A stretch of DNA of 12,155 nucleotides from assembly GCA_024636395.1 (NCBI GenBank), contig JAGXHD010000031.1, positions 1-12,155 of the forward strand, read 5' to 3'. Made by a program: the position numbers and the translations under genes. The stretch is from Sulfitobacter sp. (GTDB taxonomy: Bacteria; Pseudomonadota; Alphaproteobacteria; Rhodobacterales; Rhodobacteraceae). The notes under the pieces are model-generated. The model searched no databases. It was not told where the DNA came from and saw only the letters and a list, made by a program, of their open reading frames with translations. Shown piece after piece: positions 7,152-12,155 of the stretch; within the stretch, counting starts at the first letter, position 1; the number at the start of each line of letters is the position of its first letter.

Positions 7152-8549
7152 ATGATACCAGTTCAGGGTTTGCAGGGCTTGCGGGTCGCGGTGTTGGGGC
7201 TCGGGCGCTCGGGTCTCGCGGCCGCGCGGGCGCTGAAGGCAGGCGGCGCGCATGCGATCTGCTGGGATGACAATCCGCCCGCGCGTGCGGCTGCTGAGGC
7301 TGAGGGGTTCGCCTGCGTCGATCTGGGGCGGCAGGGCGCGTTCGAGGGGGTTGCACGGCTGATCGTCAGTCCCGGCATCCCGCATCTCTATCCAGAGCCC
7401 AACCGGGTTGTCGCAGCCGCATGGGAGGCGGGGATTCCGGTCGACAATGATATCGGTCTTTTCTTCCAAAGCTTCGCGACTGCGGAATGGGAGAGCTTTG
7501 ATGTGGCGCCGCGCGTGATCGCGGTGACAGGATCGAACGGGAAATCCACGACGTCGGCGCTGATCCATCACATTCTGGAGCACGCCGGGCGGAACTCGCA
7601 GCTGGCAGGGAACATCGGGCGCGGCGTGCTGGATATTGAGCCTGCGCCCAATGGTGGGGTCGTGGTGCTGGAGCTCTCGAGCTACCAGACGGATCTGGCG
7701 CGCAGTTTGACGCCGGATGTGGCCGTGTTTACCAATCTGAGCCCCGATCATCTGGACCGGCACGCGGGAATGGGCGGATATTTTGCGGCTAAGCGTCGGC
7801 TTTTTGCCGAAGGCGGCCCGGACCGGGCGGTGATCGGCGTAGACGAGCATGAGGGCGCGTTTCTGGCGGGTCAGTTGAGCGAGGGAGCTGTCGATGACCG
7901 CGTGATCCGCGTGAGCGTAGCGCGCAAGCTCGGTGGCCCCGGCTGGAACATTTTTGCGCGCAAAGGCTTTCTGAGCGAGTACCGCAGTGGCAAACAGGCA
8001 GCCTCGATTGATCTGCGGGAAGTGGCTGGCCTGCCCGGTGCGCATAACCACCAGAATGCGTGCTGTGCCTATGCTGCCTGCCGTGCGATCGGGATCGCAC
8101 CCAAGGTGATCGAGGCTGCGTTTCACAGCTTTGCCGGCTTGCCGCACCGCAGCCAGACCATCGGCGAGAAAGGCGGTGTGCGCTTTGTGAACGACAGCAA
8201 AGCCACCAATGTGGACTCGGCGGTCAAGGCGTTGGCTGCGTTCAAGAATATTCGGTGGATTTGCGGCGGTTTGGAGAAAGAGGGCGGTCTTGGCGGGCTG
8301 GCTGACGCGACCGAGACCGTGCGCAAGGCCTATGTGATCGGGCGCGAGGCGGCGGGGTTTGCCATGCAGCTCAAGGTCGAGGCGGAGATTTGCACGACGA
8401 TGCAGGCGGCTGTTGCCAGCGCAATTGCGGATGCGGAGCCGGGCGATGTTGTTTTGCTCGCGCCAGCGGCGGCGAGTTTCGATCAATATGACAGCTTTGA
8501 GAAGCGTGGCGATGACTTCGCATCACTGGTCCGGGCACATCTGGGTTAG
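7152..8549 (+). CDS. murD: UDP-MurNAc-L-alanine:D-glutamate ligase MurD
   Basis: This 465-residue cytoplasmic Mur ligase adds D-Glu, the second stem-peptide residue. The N-terminal Rossmann-like domain begins VAVLGLGRSG (12-21). The ATPase domain has the P-loop VTGSNGKST (125-133), NIGRG (154-158) and LELSSYQ (173-179). K214 in FAAKRRLF fits the carbamylated lysine of the family. The C-terminal domain has NDSKATN (347-353), CGGLEKEG (371-378) and the closing APAAASFDQYDSFEKRGDDF block (437-456). The ATG at 7152 is directly preceded in frame by TAG and by GGGAG at 7138-7142, so the start is firm. Unlike its upstream neighbours it is not coupled to the gene before it. Its stop (TAG, 8547-8549) overlaps the stop of the opposite-strand flavoprotein gene. 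Confidence 0.97.
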   Translation: MIPVQGLQGLRVAVLGLGRSGLAAARALKAGGAHAICWDDNPPARAAAEAEGFACVDLGRQGAFEGVARLIVSPGIPHLYPEPNRVVAAAWEAGIPVDNDIGLFFQSFATAEWESFDVAPRVIAVTGSNGKSTTSALIHHILEHAGRNSQLAGNIGRGVLDIEPAPNGGVVVLELSSYQTDLARSLTPDVAVFTNLSPDHLDRHAGMGGYFAAKRRLFAEGGPDRAVIGVDEHEGAFLAGQLSEGAVDDRVIRVSVARKLGGPGWNIFARKGFLSEYRSGKQAASIDLREVAGLPGAHNHQNACCAYAACRAIGIAPKVIEAAFHSFAGLPHRSQTIGEKGGVRFVNDSKATNVDSAVKALAAFKNIRWICGGLEKEGGLGGLADATETVRKAYVIGREAAGFAMQLKVEAEICTTMQAAVASAIADAEPGDVVLLAPAAASFDQYDSFEKRGDDFASLVRAHLG

Positions 8550-9721
8550 CCCGCGTTGATCGCCTCTGCCGCGGCCATCCCCGAAGACCAGGCCCACTGG
8601 AAATTGTAGCCGCCGAGCCAGCCGGTGACATCCACCGCCTCGCCGATGAAATAGAGGTTTGGCTGTGACTTGGCGGCCATGCTGCGGGCGTCGAGTGCAT
8701 CCGTATCGACACCGCCTAGCGTCACTTCGGCGGTACGGTAGCCTTCGGTACCGTTGGGAATCAGCTCCCAATGGCGTAGGCCCTCGATCAAAGCCGTCAG
8801 GCGCGCATCCGACCAATCGGCGAGATTGCCGCTCAGATCGAAGATCCCCGACAGATGATCGACGAGACGCGCGGGCAAGTGGCGGGCGAGTTCGGTCGTC
8901 ATGTTGCGGCGGCCCGCTTCCTGCCGCTGGCTACGCAGGGCCTCGAACATATCGGCAGGCACGATATCGACCGTCACCGGTGTGCCTTCGGTCCAGTAGG
9001 AGGAGGCCTGGAGCACCGCGGGTCCCGACAGCCCGCGATGGGTGAACAAAAGCGCTTCGTCGAACACCGGACCGGCGGCGTGTACGCGGCTGGGAATGGC
9101 GACGCCAGAGATTTCGGCAAACCTGCCGTCCGCGAATGTGAAAGGAACCAGTGCGGGGCGGATCTCGGTGACCGGGAGGCCAAACTGGCGCGCGATGTCA
9201 TAGGCCCAGCCGGACGCGCCCATTTTGGGAATGGATTTGCCGCCCGTGGCAATGACGAGGTTTTTTGCCGTGACAGTCTGGGTCTTATCGGGCGTGTGAA
9301 GGGTAAAAGAGAAATAATCGCCGTGCTTTTGCACCTCGGCGACCGAGCTTTGCAGGCGCAACTCCGCGCCGCGCGCGCTCATCAGGGCGCGCAGCATTGC
9401 GATGATGTCCTTAGCTGATGTGTTACAAAAAAGCTGGCCTAGCGTCTTCTCGTGCCACGCGATGCCGTGCGCCTCCACAAGGGCGATGAAATCCCACTGG
9501 GTGTAGCGGGCCAGGGCCGATTTGGCGAAATGTGGATTGGCGCAAATGAAGGCATCCGCGTCGGCGTAAAGATTGGTGAAATTGCAGCGGCCACCGCCCG
9601 AAATGCGGATTTTCTCACCTGGCGCTTTTGCGTGGTCCACGACGAGCGTCCGTCCGTCCAGATGGCCTGCGCACATCATCCCTGCGGCACCTGCGCCTAT
9701 GATTGCCGTGTCATATTCCAT
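8546..9721 (-). CDS. NAD(P)/FAD-dependent oxidoreductase of the YhiN/HI0933 (BaiN-like) flavoprotein family
   Basis: This 391-residue predicted cytoplasmic flavoprotein is recognised by its family blocks. These are the FAD Rossmann loop AIIGAGAAGMM (6-16), the hallmark KIRISGGGRCNFTN (37-50), VIATGGKSIPKMG (156-168), FTHRGLSGPAVLQ (226-238), AEVTLGGV (331-338) and the C-terminal FAD-contact segment LYFIGEAVDVTGWLGGYNFQWAWSSG (first part 356-370). Length is normal for the family. The substrate of most members is unknown. BaiN from gut clostridia was linked to bile-acid dehydroxylation, but that role should not be transferred here. The start at 9721 is chosen because the Rossmann strand begins within six residues. 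The frame stays open upstream to 9922, but that part has no family similarity. The gene is inverted within the dcw cluster and meets murD tail to tail with a 4-base overlap (8546-8549). Confidence 0.93.
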   Translation of the reverse strand: MEYDTAIIGAGAAGMMCAGHLDGRTLVVDHAKAPGEKIRISGGGRCNFTNLYADADAFICANPHFAKSALARYTQWDFIALVEAHGIAWHEKTLGQLFCNTSAKDIIAMLRALMSARGAELRLQSSVAEVQKHGDYFSFTLHTPDKTQTVTAKNLVIATGGKSIPKMGASGWAYDIARQFGLPVTEIRPALVPFTFADGRFAEISGVAIPSRVHAAGPVFDEALLFTHRGLSGPAVLQASSYWTEGTPVTVDIVPADMFEALRSQRQEAGRRNMTTELARHLPARLVDHLSGIFDLSGNLADWSDARLTALIEGLRHWELIPNGTEGYRTAEVTLGGVDTDALDARSMAAKSQPNLYFIGEAVDVTGWLGGYNFQWAWSSGMAAAEAINAG

Positions 9722-9795
9722 GCGCTGTGCCTGCCCGATCAGGCGGGGCCGGTCAATGGGGCGTGATGGCAGGAGCGCGGCTGTTTTGCGCTGCT

Positions 9796-9824
9796 CGAAT
9801 AGGCTTCTCTGTTGAAGCTGTAAA
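9796..9824 (-). promoter_or_regulatory. Candidate promoter for the flavoprotein gene
   Basis: Read on the minus strand, TTTACA (plus positions 9819-9824) lies 17 bases before TATTCG (9796-9801). The -35 hexamer matches the sigma-70 consensus at five of six bases; the -10 match is weak. Transcription would begin near 9789, giving a leader of about 70 bases before the ATG at 9721. This start site would also exclude the longer reading frame that begins at 9922. Confidence 0.3.
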
Positions 9825-9861
9825 AGTTGCAAAGACTCTAGCCGCGCGCTGATTTTCCCGC

Positions 9862-9867
9862 TATAGT
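9862..9867 (+). promoter_or_regulatory. Candidate -10 element for ftsW
   Basis: TATAGT matches the sigma-70 -10 consensus at five of six positions and sits about 55 bases before the chosen ftsW ATG. No good -35 hexamer lies at 16-18 bases. TTGAAG at 9812-9817 and TTGCAA at 9827-9832 are both too far for this element. If it is used, transcription starts near 9874, so the ATG at 9870 would not be on the transcript, which favours the start at 9921. Confidence 0.25.
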
Positions 9868-9877
9868 TAATGCTAGA

Positions 9878-9892
9878 CCTCCGAAAAGGAGG
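9878..9892 (+). promoter_or_regulatory. Hairpin that sequesters a perfect Shine-Dalgarno sequence upstream of ftsW
   Basis: CCTCC (9878-9882), loop GAAAA, GGAGG (9888-9892) form a perfect 5-base-pair stem. The right arm is part of AAGGAGG (9886-9892), the strongest Shine-Dalgarno match I noticed in the window, and the left arm has the sequence of the anti-Shine-Dalgarno of 16S rRNA. The ftsW ATG at 9921 is 28 bases beyond GGAGG, too far for direct use. The only start-like codon at a usable distance is GTG (9904-9906), followed at once by TAA. No T-run follows the hairpin. Confidence 0.45.
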
Positions 9893-9920
9893 CAAGGCAG
9901 GCAGTGTAAGGCACGTACCC

Positions 9921-11087
9921 ATGACAGAAATGGTTTATGGCGCAGTTCCCGTTCGGGAAGGCGAACCAATCCTCCCGAAGTGGTGGCGAACGCTCGATCG
10001 TTGGGCGTTGTCATGCATACTAATGTTGTTTGCCGTGGGCATGCTCCTTGGGCTTGCGGCTTCGCCTCCGCTGGCGGCTAAAAATGGCTTCGAGCCCTTC
10101 CACTACGTCCAGCGACAGGCTTTTTTCGGCGGGCTCGCGATGCTCGCGATGATGCTGACCTCGATGATGTCGCCGACAATGGTCCGCAGGCTCGCCGTTG
10201 TTGGCTTTATCGGGGCTTTCATCGCGCTGATGTTCCTCCCGTTTTTTGGCACCGATTTCGGAAAGGGAGCGGTGCGCTGGTACAGCCTTGGCTTCGCATC
10301 CCTCCAGCCGTCCGAATTCCTGAAGCCCGGCTTTGTTGTGGTCTGTGCCTGGCTCATGGCGGCGAGCCTCGAGATCAATGGTCCGCCGGGCAAGGCGTGG
10401 TCTTTCGGCCTATGTATCACCATCGTGTTGATGCTGGCGCTACAGCCTGATTTTGGGCAGGCAGCGCTGGTTCTGTTTGGCTGGGGCGTCATGTATTTCG
10501 TGGCTGGTGCGCCGATTGTGCTGCTGGTCGGGATGGCCGGGCTCGTTGTACTGTTCGGCACCGTGGCCTATTCCAACTCCGAGCATTTTGCCCGCCGCAT
10601 CGACGGCTTTCTAAGCGCCGAAGTGGATCCCACGACGCAGCTCGGTTATGCCACAAACGCCATCCGTGAGGGCGGGTTGTTTGGCGTGGGCGTGGGTGAG
10701 GGAGAGGTGAAATGGTCACTCCCCGATGCGCATACGGATTTCATCATCGCGGTTGCGGCAGAGGAATACGGACTGGTGCTCGTGCTGTGCATCATCGCGC
10801 TCTACACCACGATCGTGGTGCGCTCGCTAATGCGGCTCGTGCGCGAGCGTGATCCGTTCATCCGGCTTGCGGGTACTGGCCTTGCCTGCATGTTCGGCGT
10901 TCAGGCGATGATCAATATGGGCGTGGCTGTGCGGCTGCTTCCCGCCAAGGGTATGACGCTGCCTTTCGTGAGCTACGGCGGCTCCTCGGTGATTGCTTCG
11001 GGTGTGGCGCTCGGGATGTTGCTGGCCTTCACCCGCTCGCGCCCTCAGGGCGAAATCAGCGCGCTGCTGTCTCGGGGCCGGTCATGA
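9921..11087 (+). CDS. ftsW: Septal peptidoglycan glycosyltransferase FtsW (SEDS family)
   Basis: This 388-residue polytopic inner-membrane protein with about ten hydrophobic segments polymerises lipid II into glycan strands at the septum, working with FtsI. Its cytoplasmic N-terminus of about 28 residues ends before the first membrane segment (about 29-47). SEDS landmarks are SLQPSEFLK (127-135), LQPDFGQ (174-180), the large-loop PDAHTDFI (268-275) with conserved D273, and the C-terminal GMTLPFVSYGGSS (344-356). The start ATG at 9921 has AAGG at 9908-9911, nine bases upstream. An in-frame ATG at 9870 would add 17 residues but lies by a probable -10 element and lacks a ribosome binding site. 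The stop overlaps the murG start as ATGA. Because the preceding gene is inverted, ftsW heads a separate transcription unit here unless transcripts run through from murD across the antisense gene. Confidence 0.96.
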   Translation: MTEMVYGAVPVREGEPILPKWWRTLDRWALSCILMLFAVGMLLGLAASPPLAAKNGFEPFHYVQRQAFFGGLAMLAMMLTSMMSPTMVRRLAVVGFIGAFIALMFLPFFGTDFGKGAVRWYSLGFASLQPSEFLKPGFVVVCAWLMAASLEINGPPGKAWSFGLCITIVLMLALQPDFGQAALVLFGWGVMYFVAGAPIVLLVGMAGLVVLFGTVAYSNSEHFARRIDGFLSAEVDPTTQLGYATNAIREGGLFGVGVGEGEVKWSLPDAHTDFIIAVAAEEYGLVLVLCIIALYTTIVVRSLMRLVRERDPFIRLAGTGLACMFGVQAMINMGVAVRLLPAKGMTLPFVSYGGSSVIASGVALGMLLAFTRSRPQGEISALLSRGRS

Positions 11088-12155
11088 GCAAGCTGCCCCT
11101 CCTCGTGATCGCCGCCGGCGGTACAGGGGGGCATATGTTTCCGGCGCAGGCGCTGGCGGAGGTGATGCTGGCGCGCGGCTGGCGGGTCAAGCTCAGCACC
11201 GATGCGCGCGGCGCGCGCTATACTGGCGGATTTCCTGCCGCAGTCGAGATCGAGCAGATCGCAAGCGCCACTTTCGCGCGGGGCGGGTTGCTGGCCAAAG
11301 CGCTGGTGCCGTTAAACATTGCGGCCGGCACGATCAGCGCGGCATTCGCGATGCTGCGCGACAGGCCCGATGCGGTAATCGGTTTTGGCGGTTATCCCTC
11401 CATTCCGGCGCTTGGCGCGGCCGTGCTGCTGCGCCTGCCGCGCATGATCCATGAGCAAAACGGCGTTTTGGGTCGGGTCAACGAGATTTTTGCAACCCGC
11501 GTGAACCGCGTGGCCTGTGGGACATGGCCCACCACCCTGCCTGAGAGTGTGGAGGGCGTGCATGTGGGCAATCCGGTGCGTGCTGCGGTCTTGGAGCGGG
11601 CGGGCGCGGGCTATATCGCGCCGGGCGACTACCCGATGGAGCTTTTGGTGATGGGCGGCTCCCAAGGCGCGCGCATCCTGAGTGATGTGGTGCCGCCTGC
11701 GATCGCAGGCCTGCCGATGGATATCCTGCGCAACATCCGTGTGAGCCATCAGGCCCGCGACGAGGATGCCACGCGGGTATCCGAATATTATGCCGAGAAC
11801 GGGATCAACGCCGACGTCCAGGCCTTTTTCCACGATGTGCCCCGCCGCATGTCCGAGGCCCAACTGGTGATCAGCCGCTCGGGCGCGTCCTCCATCGCCG
11901 ATCTCACGGTAATCGGGCGCCCTTCGATCCTGATCCCCTTCGCGGCTGCGGCTGGTGATCATCAAGTCGCCAATGCGCACGGGCTGGTGGAGGCGGAAGC
12001 AGCGATTCTGGTGCGCGAGAATGGAGCGACCCCCGAGGCGCTCACCGGGTTGATCGAGATGATCTTGCTCGACGGCAGCGCCGCTCTGAAAATGGCCAAC
12101 AGCGCGCTGGCGCTCGGCAAACCCGAAGCGGCCGAAACACTGGCCGACATGATCA
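11084..12155 (+). CDS. murG: UDP-GlcNAc:undecaprenyl-PP-MurNAc-pentapeptide GlcNAc transferase MurG, 3' end cut by the window
   Basis: The frame is open from the ATG at 11084 to the end of the window, giving 357 complete codons. The family is usually about 355-370 residues, so only a few residues are missing. It is a peripheral membrane GT-B glycosyltransferase that adds GlcNAc to lipid I to make lipid II. Visible motifs are the N-terminal glycine loop GGTGGH (12-17), GFGGYPS (100-106), HEQNGVLGRVN (123-133), GNPVR (162-166), VMGGSQGAR (189-197), the UDP-GlcNAc-site block SRSGASSIADL (264-274) and AAGDHQVANA (289-298). The start overlaps the ftsW stop as ATGA. The ribosome binding site is weak (GGGG about 8 bases upstream), which fits translational coupling to ftsW. 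Confidence 0.96.
   Translation, partial: MSKLPLLVIAAGGTGGHMFPAQALAEVMLARGWRVKLSTDARGARYTGGFPAAVEIEQIASATFARGGLLAKALVPLNIAAGTISAAFAMLRDRPDAVIGFGGYPSIPALGAAVLLRLPRMIHEQNGVLGRVNEIFATRVNRVACGTWPTTLPESVEGVHVGNPVRAAVLERAGAGYIAPGDYPMELLVMGGSQGARILSDVVPPAIAGLPMDILRNIRVSHQARDEDATRVSEYYAENGINADVQAFFHDVPRRMSEAQLVISRSGASSIADLTVIGRPSILIPFAAAAGDHQVANAHGLVEAEAAILVRENGATPEALTGLIEMILLDGSAALKMANSALALGKPEAAETLADMI

Larger units (their letters stand above)
9722..9920. promoter_or_regulatory. Divergent regulatory region between the flavoprotein gene and ftsW
   Basis: These 199 bases separate two divergently read genes and are the only space in which a promoter for ftsW-murG can lie outside coding DNA, because the gene before ftsW is on the other strand. 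The right-hand half (about 9780-9880) is visibly richer in A and T than the surrounding genes. That half holds candidate -35/-10 elements on both strands, a GACTC (GANTC) site at 9834-9838 and a hairpin at 9878-9892. The left-hand part (9722-9780) is G/C-rich and probably the flavoprotein leader. No CtrA-type TTAA-N7-TTAA site and no DnaA box was found. Confidence 0.6.

Noticed and set aside
7089..8486. Antisense reading frame (465 codons) opposite murD
   Set aside because: A shadow of MurD; the protein has low-complexity Arg/His/Ala-rich composition and no plausible start context.
9860..9885. CtrA-type box (TTAA-N7-TTAA) near the TTAA at 9867
   Set aside because: Only one half-site is present; the base positions for the second TTAA read CCTC.
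9870..9920. Longer ftsW start at ATG 9870
   Set aside because: There is no ribosome binding site before it, and it overlaps the likely -10 region. The extra residues are encoded by the hairpin and Shine-Dalgarno-like sequence rather than by conserved FtsW sequence.
9722..9922. 67-residue N-terminal extension of the flavoprotein, starting at 9922 on the minus strand
   Set aside because: The FAD-binding strand begins right after the ATG at 9721. The extension has no family similarity, its start would overlap the ftsW ATG, and a candidate promoter lies inside it.
1..12155. CRISPR array, insertion sequence, phage or defence genes
   Set aside because: No spaced direct repeats, transposase-like frames or terminal inverted repeats were seen. 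Every substantial frame is assigned to a cell-wall, division or flavoprotein gene.

Overview
The window is a segment of the dcw (division and cell wall) cluster of a high-GC alphaproteobacterium. I infer Rhodobacterales, roseobacter-like, from the gene order, from protein phrasing that resembles that group (from memory, no search), and from the short FtsL and long MurE/MurF pair. Genes run rsmH (5' end missing), ftsL, ftsI, murE, murF, mraY, murD on the plus strand. Next comes one gene on the minus strand, a YhiN/HI0933-type (BaiN-like) flavoprotein, followed by ftsW and murG (3' end missing) on the plus strand again. No mobile element, tRNA, rRNA, CRISPR array or long repeat was seen.

Layout: 1-2938 is a tightly coupled block (rsmH-ftsL-ftsI) joined by two ATGA stop/start overlaps. 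It links ribosomal RNA methylation to the divisome protein FtsL and the septal transpeptidase FtsI. 2955-5863 is a second coupled pair, murE-murF (ATGA overlap), which adds meso-diaminopimelate and then D-Ala-D-Ala to the UDP-MurNAc peptide. After a 75-base gap comes mraY (lipid I synthesis). After a 130-base gap with several G/C-rich stem-loops comes murD (D-Glu addition). murD ends head-on against the flavoprotein gene, their stop codons overlapping by 4 bases. The 199-base region 9722-9920 separates the flavoprotein start from ftsW and must hold the promoter signals for both directions. ftsW (septal glycan polymerase of the SEDS family) and murG (lipid II synthesis) are again joined by an ATGA overlap.

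Together the plus-strand genes supply three of the four cytoplasmic Mur ligases' later steps (MurD, MurE, MurF), both membrane-linked lipid-intermediate steps (MraY, MurG), and the FtsW-FtsI polymerase/transpeptidase pair with the FtsL scaffold. The enzymes carry their expected key residues, so nothing suggests decay.

This is mostly ordinary core-genome sequence and I see no convincing new system. The places worth a second look are the inverted flavoprotein gene that splits the cluster, the divergent regulatory region before ftsW with a Shine-Dalgarno sequence folded into a hairpin, and the structured mraY-murD gap.
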